Origin: UTCHB3 sp964531325
GTDB taxonomy: Bacteria; Bacteroidota; Ignavibacteria; Ignavibacteriales; Ignavibacteriaceae
DNA length: 64,000 nucleotides
Reading direction: 5' to 3'
NCBI GenBank assembly: GCA_964531325.1
Contig: CAZHCW010000001.1
Coordinates: 62,001 to 126,000 of the forward strand
In this document: in pieces, positions 8,820 through 17,502 of the stretch
How the letters are laid out: every line of letters begins with the position of its first letter
Position numbering within the stretch: position 1 is the stretch's first letter
Notes under the pieces: model-generated
Seen by the model: the letters and a program-made list of their open reading frames with translations, nothing else
What the model was told of the DNA's origin: nothing
The model's database searches: none
Position numbers and translations under genes: made by a program

Positions 8820-9221
8820 TTAATCGCCTGAGATATAGCGCGAGGGGGGGTCTACAAGATAACCGTTTTTATCGATGTGGTAGTGTTTATATTTATTACC
8901 AAAACTTGTATCGCGGATAAGACGGTCGGATGCCAGAAGAATCGCCTCAATTATGTTTGTTTGACCAAGCGCATCAACAAAAAACCGTGAACAACTTGGG
9001 TTAAAAGGACAATTTTCTCCATCCGGCTCAGAAATAAAAAGGCGGTATCCGTTCACCAACAGCTTAAATGCCGCTTCCGGGATATCGCCTTCAAGTTTAT
9101 AATATTTGGACTTTACCGGTATCTCCTCAGTATAATCGACTGGTTTTGGGTCCCAGCTTTGTGTAAAGGTTTGGGAGTTAAATAAACCACAGAGAACACA
9201 GAGAATACAGAGAAGTCTCAT
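8820..9221 (-). CDS. yidD: YidD-like protein with an added signal peptide
   Basis: Residues 50-110 match the YidD (UPF0161) family, whose members help membrane insertion at the cytoplasmic side. The evidence is LLVNGYRLFISEPDGENCPF followed by NPSCSRFFVDALG, with the paired-Cys core CPFNPSCS intact. Typical YidD is 70-85 aa, cytosolic and near yidC. This one has 133 aa, lies with two exported proteins, and starts with a hydrophobic leader MRLLCILCVLCGLFNSQTF that looks like a signal peptide, so it is probably exported. The leader is encoded by three 9-bp units. The C-terminus after SDRLIR departs from the family. The cellular role may therefore differ from that of classical YidD. Confidence 0.8.
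   Translation of the reverse strand: MRLLCILCVLCGLFNSQTFTQSWDPKPVDYTEEIPVKSKYYKLEGDIPEAAFKLLVNGYRLFISEPDGENCPFNPSCSRFFVDALGQTNIIEAILLASDRLIRDTSFGNKYKHYHIDKNGYLVDPPSRYISGD
9186..9212. repeat. 9-bp tandem repeat forming the signal-peptide codons of the YidD-like gene
   Basis: Three units, ACCACAGAG, AACACAGAG and AATACAGAG, run without gaps. Read on the minus strand they are in frame with the YidD-like gene and encode LCI-LCV-LCG. The same kind of unit occurs outside genes at 6651-6677. Confidence 0.85.
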
Positions 9222-9248
9222 TTATTGACCTGTTACTTGGAACCTGCT

Positions 9249-10388
9249 TTATTTTAGCAGTTCTCTTGCGATTACCACTCTCTGAATCTCTGAAGTGCCT
9301 TCATATATCTCAGTAATTTTGGCATCACGGAGATATCTTTCCACAAGATATTCGCGAACATAACCATAACCGCCATGAATCTGAATGGCTTCAAGAGCAC
9401 AATCAACGGCTACTTTGGAAGCATAAAGTTTTGCCATCGCAGCCTGCTTGGTGTAATCTTTGCCGGCATCCTTCAGAGCTGCTGCTTCAAGAATAAGAAG
9501 TTTTGAAGCTTCCACTTGCACAGCCATATCAGCGATTTTAAACTGAATTGCCTGATGATTTTTTATCTCAGTGCCAAAAGCTTTTCTCTGTTTTGAATAA
9601 TTGATTGAGGCTTCAAGGGAGGCTTCGGCGATTCCGAGTGCCTGTGCTGCAATTCCAATTCTGCCACCATTGAGGGTTTTCATCGCAAAATTAAATCCTT
9701 TTCCCTCCTCCCATACTATATTTTCGTGTGGAACAAGGCAATCGGAGAAGCTGATTGAGCAGGTATCAGATGAACGAATTCCGAGTTTATCCTCTTTTTT
9801 CGCCTGATCAAATCCCGGGGTTCCTTTTTCAATAAGGAAAGTGGTGATTCCTTTGTGGCGGAGTTCTCTGTTGGTTTGAGCCATCACAAGATAATAATCG
9901 GCGTTTTTTCCGTTTGTAATCCAGTTTTTTATTCCGTTAACCGACCAGTTATCTCCAACTTTCACCGCTTCGCTATGCTGATTTGTGGCGTCACTTCCCG
10001 CTTCAGGTTCAGACAGGGCAAAAGCACCGAGTTTTTGTCCACTCGCAAGTGGAATCAGGTATTTTTCTTTAAGAAAATCTGATGCGTAATTTTCCAGCCC
10101 CCAACATACTAATGAATTGTTTACCGACATTACAACACCAACACTGGCATCCACTTTTGAAATTTCAGCCATCGCCAGAACATAACTTACAGTATCCATT
10201 CCGGCTCCACCATAATCCGGGGAAACCATCATCCCCATAAATCCCAGTTCTCCCATTTCTTTGATTATTTCAAAGGGAAATTCAGTGGTTATATCCCTCT
10301 CAACTGCTGTTGGTGCAATCTTTTCCTGAGCAAATTCCCGTGCCATTTGCTGAATCATCAACTGTTCTTCAGTTAATTCAAAATTCAT
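9249..10388 (-). CDS. Acyl-CoA dehydrogenase, short-chain (butyryl-CoA dehydrogenase type)
   Basis: This FAD enzyme oxidises acyl-CoA to trans-2-enoyl-CoA and passes electrons to ETF. The 379-aa product has the family signatures GAFALSEPEAGSDA (substrate and FAD binding), QRKAFGTEIKNHQAIQF, and the catalytic-base region YEGTSEIQR, with Glu at about residue 363, the position used by short-chain enzymes. The start ATG at 10388 follows AAAGGA at 6-bp spacing; the TTG two codons upstream is less likely. It is 27 bp upstream of the YidD-like gene. No other beta-oxidation gene is present here. Confidence 0.95.
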   Translation of the reverse strand: MNFELTEEQLMIQQMAREFAQEKIAPTAVERDITTEFPFEIIKEMGELGFMGMMVSPDYGGAGMDTVSYVLAMAEISKVDASVGVVMSVNNSLVCWGLENYASDFLKEKYLIPLASGQKLGAFALSEPEAGSDATNQHSEAVKVGDNWSVNGIKNWITNGKNADYYLVMAQTNRELRHKGITTFLIEKGTPGFDQAKKEDKLGIRSSDTCSISFSDCLVPHENIVWEEGKGFNFAMKTLNGGRIGIAAQALGIAEASLEASINYSKQRKAFGTEIKNHQAIQFKIADMAVQVEASKLLILEAAALKDAGKDYTKQAAMAKLYASKVAVDCALEAIQIHGGYGYVREYLVERYLRDAKITEIYEGTSEIQRVVIARELLK

Positions 10389-10447
10389 GAACAATCCTTT
10401 TAATTATTGATCTCCAAAAAATATCCATTGTACAAAGATAGTGAAAT

Positions 10448-10717
10448 TCAAGGAATTTTTGAAGATTGACGATGGGGGCAGCCGGGCCAGCAGCAAGGTC
10501 TTTTTTTACCCTTCAGCAGATTTTCCGAAAGCCGTCGAACATGTTCCTTCCTTGTTTCAGATTTTTTTACGATAGTCACCCAGCAAATCCATTCATTCCG
10601 AGCAAGTGGTGTTAAGTTATTCCACTTTTCAAGAAGATCGCTATCGAGTAGAAAAACTTCTTTTAAGTCTTCAGGCACCTCATGCACTACTCCTGATAAA
10701 ATTATGGTATCTGACAT
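10448..10717 (-). CDS. YdeI/OmpD-associated-like small protein
   Basis: This 89-aa protein contains LTPLARNEWICWVTIVKKSE followed by TRKEHVRRLSENLLKGK. That is the helical C-terminal motif of the YdeI/OmpD-associated family, sometimes called bacteriocin-protection proteins. The end PCCWPGCPHR has three cysteines that could bind a metal. The N-terminal domain found in longer relatives is reduced to about 30 residues. It stands 59 bp from the acyl-CoA dehydrogenase gene on the same strand. The biochemical role of the family is unclear. Confidence 0.75.
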   Translation of the reverse strand: MSDTIILSGVVHEVPEDLKEVFLLDSDLLEKWNNLTPLARNEWICWVTIVKKSETRKEHVRRLSENLLKGKKRPCCWPGCPHRQSSKIP

Positions 10718-10859
10718 GCAACTCCATATTTGATTGAAGAGAATAAAAAATTAGTTAAAAATTTTTTGCAATGTTACGATTTTTAATCAAAAATATCTCA
10801 ATAATTATTCGTGGCAGGTTAAATATCTACATTGTTAATGAAATGATTGTGTCTGTTCC

Positions 10860-12698
10860 TCATCCCTGCGCTAATGGTAAAGTAAAACAAAATTCACATC
10901 CTTTTCCCGGTTCACTCTGCACATAGATATCTCCACTCTGGGCAAGCACAAAATCTTTTGCAATTGCCAGTCCAAGTCCCCATCCTGTTTTTTCTTTGGG
11001 GTTTAATTGGGCATATCTTTTAAACAATTTTTCCTGATCATCTTTTGAAATTCCGGGACCGGAATCTTTAACATAAAATCTGACATGCTTACGGTCGGCT
11101 TTAATTGAGAGTGTAATTGAACTCCCAACAGGAGAGTATCGAACGGCATTATTAAGCAGATTAACATAAACAAAAACTGATTTTTCGATATCTCCAAAAA
11201 CTTTTGGCAGGTTTTCATCAAGATCCACCACCAGATCAATCTTCTTTTCAGAAATTGACATCATTAAAGCAGTGACACTCAACTCAAGAATGTCAGTGGG
11301 ATTTAATATCCCCATGTTTAATTTGATGTTTCCGGTTTCAATCTGTGAAAACTCAAGCAGGTCTTTAATCACTCTTGAAAGTCTGTTACTTTGGTTTCGA
11401 AGTGCACCTACCAACTCTTTTTGTTCATGATTTAATTCCCCGACTCTATTATCATCCAGCATTTTTAGACTAAGATTTATTGAAGATAACGGAGTTTTTA
11501 ACTCATGTGATACGGTTGCCAATAAATTGGTTTTTGCTGTATCTCTTTTTTGGAACAGTGTTACATCTTTAAGTCGAATCATGGTTCCAATAAACATTTC
11601 CTTTTTAAGAAAGGCTGAATAAGTGTGTATTTCATCAAATTCAAGTTTATAAAAGAACTCTTCTCCGCCAAGAACTATTCTTAAAGGTTTTATGTCAGCA
11701 TCACGGTCTTTTCTTATCTGAGGGATTAAATTTTCGATTGTTTTTATAAGATCATTTTTTTCTGCTACTTCATCTATTCTATGATTCAGGATTTCTTTTT
11801 CTTCCAGTCCTGTTATCTTCAAAACGGTGTTATTGATTAAGACAACCATCCGGTTTTCATCTATCAGAAGCACGGCATCTTTAAGTGACTCGACCAACGA
11901 CTCCATTCTTTTTTTCTCAAAAATTATCTCATCGTAGTGCTGAGCTTCATAACTTTCAAGTTTTTCAGCCATGTTGTTAAAAGTTTTTGCCAGGATGCCG
12001 ATCTCATCGTTACTCACCAAATCCAGTCGCTGGTGATATTTCCCCTCATTTATCATCTCAATTTTTTCAGTCAGATCTCTTAAGGGTTTTATTATTTGTT
12101 GCGGAAATGAAAAGATCAAGATCAACGCCATGAGAATGCTGACCAAAACTGTTAAGACAAGATAAACGGTTAATGTGTTTGCGGTTGAAACCAGATTTTC
12201 ATTTTTGTCAAGAATCGCTTTCATATTCAAATCGTAAATCTGCATTATTGCGTTTTTAACCTCTGTGTTAAGCAGCTCCATTCTAAGAATTTTTTCACTC
12301 AACGATAATCCGGAATCGATGTCCTCACCGTAGCCCGAAAGAAAGTTACTGTATTTCTCTTGCAACAAAACAACTATTTTATCTTCATTTTCCTCTGTAA
12401 TATTTTGAGCCTCTTTTGATAATGCCTGCTCAAAATTTGATTTGGCTTCCCACAAAAACCTGGAGTGTGTTGAATCGACCGTTCGGTCCAATAACCTTTT
12501 TTGTTCCATCTGATAAATGATGTCCAGATTATCCATCATCGTAACGGTATAACCGATGGAGTGATAATTATCTACAATAGTGCCCTTTGATTTTTGAGCG
12601 AGATGATTTATGAAGCCAATCCCCGCAATGCCCAAAACGAGGATTAACAGAAAAAGCCCACCAAGGCCAAATATGATTTTATTTTTTATTGTCATCAT
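10860..12698 (-). CDS. Sensor histidine kinase (HAMP-PAS-HisKA-HATPase) of the kdp locus
   Basis: The 612-aa kinase has TM1 at about 7-30, a periplasmic helical sensor to about 177, TM2 at about 178-199, HAMP to 255 and a PAS domain at about 264-330. The H-box is VSHELKTPLSSINLSLKML with His near 398. The ATPase domain shows NLLNNAVRYSP (N-box), DSGPGIS (G1) and GWGLGLAIAKDF (G2). The first likely ATG is at 12698, inside the 3' end of the KdpD-type gene, so the two are translationally coupled. It probably phosphorylates the NtrC-type regulator at the head of this locus, with the KdpD-type protein as co-sensor. The partner assignment is inferred from position. Confidence 0.9.
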   Translation of the reverse strand: MMTIKNKIIFGLGGLFLLILVLGIAGIGFINHLAQKSKGTIVDNYHSIGYTVTMMDNLDIIYQMEQKRLLDRTVDSTHSRFLWEAKSNFEQALSKEAQNITEENEDKIVVLLQEKYSNFLSGYGEDIDSGLSLSEKILRMELLNTEVKNAIMQIYDLNMKAILDKNENLVSTANTLTVYLVLTVLVSILMALILIFSFPQQIIKPLRDLTEKIEMINEGKYHQRLDLVSNDEIGILAKTFNNMAEKLESYEAQHYDEIIFEKKRMESLVESLKDAVLLIDENRMVVLINNTVLKITGLEEKEILNHRIDEVAEKNDLIKTIENLIPQIRKDRDADIKPLRIVLGGEEFFYKLEFDEIHTYSAFLKKEMFIGTMIRLKDVTLFQKRDTAKTNLLATVSHELKTPLSSINLSLKMLDDNRVGELNHEQKELVGALRNQSNRLSRVIKDLLEFSQIETGNIKLNMGILNPTDILELSVTALMMSISEKKIDLVVDLDENLPKVFGDIEKSVFVYVNLLNNAVRYSPVGSSITLSIKADRKHVRFYVKDSGPGISKDDQEKLFKRYAQLNPKEKTGWGLGLAIAKDFVLAQSGDIYVQSEPGKGCEFCFTLPLAQG

Positions 12699-13827
12699 TT
12701 GAAGCAATCAGAAACAAATCGATGTTTTCTTTGTTTGTTAAGTTGGTTAATTCTCTAAAAAAGTTTTTAATTCTCAGTCGGTAAAGTATGGAAAATGAAG
12801 GTTTCACGATAACAATAAGTGACGCTTCAACCGAAACTGCAAATTTAACAAGCTCCTTTGCCACCTCACTACCTTTAATCTCTATAACTTCAGACCCCAG
12901 TTCGGTGGCGAGTTTAAAATTGTTGATCAGTTGCCTCTGAACTTTTGGATCAATATTTAGAGGCTCTTCCTTTGGAGTTTGAACATAAACCGTGTACCAC
13001 TCGGAGTTATAAATCGAGACAATTCGTGAAGATTTCCTGATAACTCTTTTTGCAGAATGGTAGTTGCTGCTTATTGCCGTAACAATCGCTTCCATCTTTT
13101 GCCTGTGACCTATTGGAATTTGACTGATTATCTTCCGCTCCACTTGATGAGACACCTCTTTTAAAGCCAGGTCTCTTAGTAAAAGCAGTTTGTCATTTTG
13201 AAAAAAGTTGTCCAATGCGGTTGTAACTTTAGTTGGATCGTAAATCTTCCCTTCTTTAAGGCGATCAATTAAATCTTCAATTGCAAGGTCGATATTCACA
13301 ACCTCATCGGCCTGGTGGATGATTGTATCTGGCACCCTTTCAGAGATTTTGATTCCGGTGATTTTTTCAACCTGTTCATTCAGACTTTCGATATGCTGTA
13401 TGTTTACAGTGGTGATAACATTGATCCCGGAATCAATCAGCTGAATTACATCCTGCCATCTTTTTTCATTTGCCGAACCGGGGATGTTTGTATGTGCAAG
13501 CTCATCCACAAGAACAATTTCGGGGTGTTGCAGGAGAACAGACTCAAGATCAAACTCCTCGAGTTGTTTCCCTTTGTAAAACACCTTTTTCCGCTCCATT
13601 ATCGGAATGCCATCCAGAAGTTTTGTCGTCTCTTTTCTACCGTGAGTCTCAATATACCCGGCAACCACATCTATATTATTCGCAAGTAATTCTTTTGCCT
13701 CCAGTAGCATTCGATAGGTTTTGCCTACCCCTGCTGCCATACCGATGTAGATCTTTAACTTCCCTTTTTTTGACTCTCTGATGAGATTTAAAAACTGGAG
13801 TGCCGAACTTCGAATTTGAGTGGACAT
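12679..13827 (-). CDS. kdpD: KdpD-type sensor domain protein without histidine kinase
   Basis: This 382-aa protein covers only the cytoplasmic N-terminal half of KdpD. It has the KdpD sensor domain with Walker A GMAAGVGKTYRML (about residues 29-41), then VDELAHTNIPGS, TVNIQHIESLN and the VP.. II..ADEVVNIDL segment. A universal-stress-protein domain runs from about 250 to the end. The TM helices and transmitter of E. coli KdpD (894 aa) are absent and are replaced by the separate kinase gene that overlaps its 3' end. A split KdpD is known in several phyla, so this is probably functional and not a truncation. It follows kdpC by 1 bp. Confidence 0.92.
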   Translation of the reverse strand: MSTQIRSSALQFLNLIRESKKGKLKIYIGMAAGVGKTYRMLLEAKELLANNIDVVAGYIETHGRKETTKLLDGIPIMERKKVFYKGKQLEEFDLESVLLQHPEIVLVDELAHTNIPGSANEKRWQDVIQLIDSGINVITTVNIQHIESLNEQVEKITGIKISERVPDTIIHQADEVVNIDLAIEDLIDRLKEGKIYDPTKVTTALDNFFQNDKLLLLRDLALKEVSHQVERKIISQIPIGHRQKMEAIVTAISSNYHSAKRVIRKSSRIVSIYNSEWYTVYVQTPKEEPLNIDPKVQRQLINNFKLATELGSEVIEIKGSEVAKELVKFAVSVEASLIVIVKPSFSILYRLRIKNFFRELTNLTNKENIDLFLIASNDDNKK

Positions 13828-13828
13828 T

Positions 13829-14398
13829 TTAAATTTCTTTTGTTTTAGAATCCAAACTAAGATTTAATTTGAGAACATTAACTTTTGTTGTCCCAAACAC
13901 CCCCAGCACGGGTGGATCAATATTCTCTATCACAATTTTGGTAACTTCTAATTCGGGAAGATGTCTCGCTTTTGCAACTCTTTTAATTTGTATAATTGCC
14001 GCTTGCACAGAAATGTGGGGATCCACTCCACTTCCGGAAGCAGTTATTATATCGGAAGGTATTTCCTCCTTTTTTACTCCTGGATTTCTTTTCAAAAAAT
14101 CTTCCAGTCTCTGCTGAATGGTATTAATGTAAGCAGAATCGGAGACTGATTTATTTGATCCTCCCGTTGAAGCAGCATTGTAATTCACAGCAGAAGGTCT
14201 TCCCCAAAAATAACCATCTGAATGGAAATTTTGGCCAAGATTTTCAAATCCAACAATTTTACCGTTTTGATAGATGGGATTACATAATGCTGATATTGGT
14301 TCACCCAAACTAAACAACCATATTACCAATGGAAAAACAATTCCAAAAATTAACAGCGTTACAAAGTGAAGTTTAATGTCTTTTATAAATGGTTTCAT
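13829..14398 (-). CDS. kdpC: KdpC, potassium-transporting ATPase subunit C
   Basis: KdpC is the single-span accessory subunit of the KdpFABC K+ pump and helps couple KdpA and KdpB. The 189-aa length is normal. There is one N-terminal TM helix (about residues 13-31) and the conserved motifs GRPSAVNYNAASTGGSN and TASGSGVDPHISVQAA. It is 11 bp downstream of kdpB and 1 bp upstream of the KdpD-type gene. The sequence shows no sign of decay, in contrast with the large deletion in kdpB. Confidence 0.97.
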   Translation of the reverse strand: MKPFIKDIKLHFVTLLIFGIVFPLVIWLFSLGEPISALCNPIYQNGKIVGFENLGQNFHSDGYFWGRPSAVNYNAASTGGSNKSVSDSAYINTIQQRLEDFLKRNPGVKKEEIPSDIITASGSGVDPHISVQAAIIQIKRVAKARHLPELEVTKIVIENIDPPVLGVFGTTKVNVLKLNLSLDSKTKEI

Positions 14399-14409
14399 TT
14401 TCTGACTCC

Positions 14410-15696
14410 TTAAAATAGTGATACTACCATATCAATAAGTTTTATTGCTATCCCCGGGACAATTAATCCGCCCAGCCCATAGATCAATAAATTCCTCGTT
14501 AACAATGCTGAGGCACCGAGAGGTTTATACTTTACTCCCTTTAATGCAAGCGGAATCAAGGCAGGAATAATAAATGCGTTAAAAATGACCGCAGATATGA
14601 TGGCTGAATCCGGACTTGAAAGTTGCATTATATTCAGCGAATTTAATGCCGGGATACTGGTAGAAAAAAGAGCCGGTACAATCGCAAAATATTTTGAAAG
14701 GTTTTCATAACTTGAGTCACCCACCGGAAAAAAATTGGTTGCTTTACGGTTTCCGATTGTGATTGTGCCTGTTTTATCCAACAATACAACATCAATGTCA
14801 CCTGCGTTTTCAACGGCTTTTCCCGATTTTGCAATTACATTTGCTCCCAATGCCCTTTCCATTCCTGCAATTCCGATGGCTGAAAGAAGGCCACCAATTG
14901 TGGTTGGAATCAGACATACAAAGAGTGAAATGAGAGCGGTGATTGTTACCGGTGTATTTGCAAAAGTGCTGAATGGTTTAAGAGTGACGGTTACCACCAG
15001 AAATACAATTGTAAAACTTGCCAATAACAGAGTTAAGGCTATTTCATTAGGTGTTTTTTGCCTGTTTGCTCCCTCAACAAGTTGGATCATTTTATCAAGG
15101 AAAGACTCCCCCTGTGCAGTGGTAACTTTTACAATTATCCTGTCAGAAAGTACTCTTGTTCCTCCAATAACTCCGGATTGATCAGTTCCGGCTTCTCTTA
15201 TTACGGGAGCCGATTCACCTGTGATGGCAGATTCATCAATTGATGCAATACCATCAATTATTTCACCATCCAAAGGAATTGTGTCACCTGCTTCGGCGAT
15301 AAATAAATCATCTTTTAAGAGCGAAGCGGAATTTATAATTGTAATTGTTCCGTTGGAATCCATTCTTTTTGCAGGTGTGTCTTCTCTGGTTTTACGGAGG
15401 GATGCTGCTTGTGCCTTCCCTCTCGCTTCGGCTATGGCTTCAGCAAAATTTGCAAAAAGAAGTGTCAGGAATAACAGGACTGCTATTATCAGGTTGTAAT
15501 TAAAACTTCCATATTCGATGTCGTTTGAAAACATCGACATCGCAGTGATAACCATCATAACCACGGTACTTATCTCAACTGAAAACATAACTGGATTACG
15601 CATCATAACTTTTGGATTCAGTTTTACAAATGATTCCTTTAATGCGCTTAAGATTAAAGCTCTCTCAAAAAGTCTAAGTGTTCTATTTCTCTTCAT
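14410..15696 (-). CDS. kdpB: KdpB, potassium pump ATPase subunit with a large in-frame internal deletion
   Basis: KdpB is the P-type ATPase subunit of KdpFABC and is normally about 680 aa; this one has 428. The first four TM helices, the actuator loop TGES and the phosphorylation motif DKTGT (Asp307, the same number as in E. coli) are intact. After NFFPVGDSSYENL (residue 333) the protein jumps directly to SKYFAIVPALF, which in normal KdpB lies about 254 residues later. The whole nucleotide-binding domain and the rest of the P domain, including the GDGxND hinge, are missing. The frame is kept and the three C-terminal TM helices are well conserved. ATP-driven transport should be impossible. A recent deletion or an assembly error are both possible. 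The ATG at 15696 is preferred to an upstream start overlapping kdpA. Confidence 0.93.
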   Translation of the reverse strand: MKRNRTLRLFERALILSALKESFVKLNPKVMMRNPVMFSVEISTVVMMVITAMSMFSNDIEYGSFNYNLIIAVLLFLTLLFANFAEAIAEARGKAQAASLRKTREDTPAKRMDSNGTITIINSASLLKDDLFIAEAGDTIPLDGEIIDGIASIDESAITGESAPVIREAGTDQSGVIGGTRVLSDRIIVKVTTAQGESFLDKMIQLVEGANRQKTPNEIALTLLLASFTIVFLVVTVTLKPFSTFANTPVTITALISLFVCLIPTTIGGLLSAIGIAGMERALGANVIAKSGKAVENAGDIDVVLLDKTGTITIGNRKATNFFPVGDSSYENLSKYFAIVPALFSTSIPALNSLNIMQLSSPDSAIISAVIFNAFIIPALIPLALKGVKYKPLGASALLTRNLLIYGLGGLIVPGIAIKLIDMVVSLF

Positions 15697-15712
15697 TTGT
15701 TTTTCAACCCTC

Positions 15713-17413
15713 TTAAAGTGATAAATATTCGGCAACAGGTCCCAATGACAGGGCCGGAAAAAACGAAAGCGCCGTTACTACAATTATTACACCCAGAAGA
15801 ATAACCCCAAACGCCATACCGGAGGCATCCAAAGTACCTTCAGAACTTGGAACAGAGTTTTTTGCCGCCAATGATCCGGCAATCGCAAGTGGCCCAATGA
15901 TCGGTATATATCTGCCCAATAACATCACCAAACCTGTTGTTATATTCCAAAAAGCATTATTATCGGCAAGTCCCTCAAATCCGGAACCGTTGTTAGCCGA
16001 AGCCGATGTAAATTCATATAACATTTGTGAAAAACCGTGATAAGAATCATTTGACAACCAACCATTTTCCGGATTTATTGTCATCAAGTGGGAGGAGAGG
16101 GCAGACCAGACCAGTATCAGAATTGGATGGAGCAAAATTACCAGAACAGCAATTTTGATCTCTTTTGCCTCAATCTTTTTACCGAGAAACTCAGGGGTTC
16201 TTCCCACCATCAATCCCCCGATAAAAGCCGACACCAAAATAAAAAGGAAGAAGTTGAGCATCCCAACCCCAACTCCTCCATAAATTGCATTTATCATCAT
16301 GTCGAGCATATAAATTCCACCGGCGAGCGGAGTCTGACTGTCATGCATCGAATTAACCGAACCATTTGAGGTCGAAGTTGTTGATACTCCCCAAAAAGCA
16401 GAAAGCACAGGCCCAATTCTTGTCTCCTTCCCTTCCATATTCCCGTTGGGTTGCATCATCCCCGTTTGGGTCATCAAAGGATTCCCTTGCGACTCAAAAT
16501 AGATAGCCCCAACTACAAAAAAGATGAATAACATCGACATGACACTAAATATCAATACTGCCAGTTTCCGATGGTTGATATAAAATCCAAAAGTAAAAAC
16601 CAGAGCAACAGGAATTAATAAAATTGAAATATTTTCGATTACATTTGTAATGTAGTTGGCATTCTCAAATGGATGTGCCGAGTTAGTACCGTAAAATCCT
16701 CCCCCATTTGTACCAAGTTGTTTAATTGATGTGATTGTTGCCACCGGACCCATAACAGCCACAGTGGTGTCACCTTCCAGATTTACATAACTGACCGGTT
16801 CGGAATAGTTGTTGGGTGTTCCTGATAGAAGTAATAACAGTGAGACAAGCAGACCCAACGGAAGAAGTACCCTTGTTGCACTTCTTACAAAGAAGTAATA
16901 AAAATTGCCCAATAAACCTGACTGTCTTTTAATAAGTCCAACAAGAAGGAGTGCAAATACAGCAATACCGGATGCCGCAGATACAAACTGAAGAAAAAGC
17001 ACAACTGCTATTTGGGAGAAATAAGAAAGTCCGGTCTCGCCCGAATAGTGCTGCAAGTTTGTATTGGTAACAAAACTTGCCGCAGTGTTAAAAGCCAAAA
17101 ATGGGTCCATCGAGACTATATTTGCCGGATTTAGTATCCCCGTAGCCCCCTGGGTTACTAACACAATAAATGCCCACACAAAAAAGATGGCATTTAATCG
17201 CAAAAGTGCTTTCGCATTTCCTTTCCAGTCCATCTCATGTCTTGAATCGATTCCACAAAGGTGGTATATCTTTTCTTCAAATGGTCGCATAAAATCAGTA
17301 AACACAGGCTCACCCTTAAAAACACGACTGATATAATTCCCCAAAGGGTAAGCAGCTATGAGTACCACCAATAAAATTAATACGATGCCAATTAGATCAT
17401 TATACACAACCAC
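15713..17413 (-). CDS. kdpA: KdpA, potassium-binding subunit
   Basis: KdpA is the SKT-type channel subunit that binds K+ in the KdpFABC complex. The product has 566 aa, close to the 557 of E. coli, with about ten TM helices. Filter-like and family motifs are present: TNTNLQHYSGE, QLGTNGGGFYGTNSAHPFEN, and SASANNGSGFEGL. The start is a GTG; 17413 follows the kdpF stop by one base, and a second GTG at 17407 has a better-placed GAGG. The gene appears fully intact, so the complex lacks only a working KdpB. Confidence 0.97.
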   Translation of the reverse strand: MVVYNDLIGIVLILLVVLIAAYPLGNYISRVFKGEPVFTDFMRPFEEKIYHLCGIDSRHEMDWKGNAKALLRLNAIFFVWAFIVLVTQGATGILNPANIVSMDPFLAFNTAASFVTNTNLQHYSGETGLSYFSQIAVVLFLQFVSAASGIAVFALLLVGLIKRQSGLLGNFYYFFVRSATRVLLPLGLLVSLLLLLSGTPNNYSEPVSYVNLEGDTTVAVMGPVATITSIKQLGTNGGGFYGTNSAHPFENANYITNVIENISILLIPVALVFTFGFYINHRKLAVLIFSVMSMLFIFFVVGAIYFESQGNPLMTQTGMMQPNGNMEGKETRIGPVLSAFWGVSTTSTSNGSVNSMHDSQTPLAGGIYMLDMMINAIYGGVGVGMLNFFLFILVSAFIGGLMVGRTPEFLGKKIEAKEIKIAVLVILLHPILILVWSALSSHLMTINPENGWLSNDSYHGFSQMLYEFTSASANNGSGFEGLADNNAFWNITTGLVMLLGRYIPIIGPLAIAGSLAAKNSVPSSEGTLDASGMAFGVILLGVIIVVTALSFFPALSLGPVAEYLSL

Positions 17414-17414
17414 C

Positions 17415-17492
17415 TCAGAATTTCTCGGGATTTATCAACACATAAAAGAGATAAATAAAGAGCAGAATACTCAGAATCAGGAGCATTATCAT
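17415..17492 (-). CDS. kdpF: KdpF, small stabilising subunit
   Basis: This 25-aa single-helix peptide starts MIMLLILSILL and ends YVLINPEKF. The ending matches the YxLINxExF signature of KdpF, the lipid-like stabilising subunit of the Kdp complex. It is directly upstream of kdpA, as expected, with one base between its stop and the first GTG of kdpA. It is too short for automatic ORF calling but well supported by motif and place. Confidence 0.9.
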   Translation of the reverse strand: MIMLLILSILLFIYLFYVLINPEKF

Positions 17493-17502
17493 ATTGCGGC
17501 TC

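Noticed and set aside
12679..13827. kdpD as a broken gene
   Set aside because: It ends after a full USP domain and overlaps a complete kinase gene; split KdpD is a known arrangement.
14735..15181. 148-codon plus-strand frame
   Set aside because: It is antisense to kdpB, with no family match by eye.
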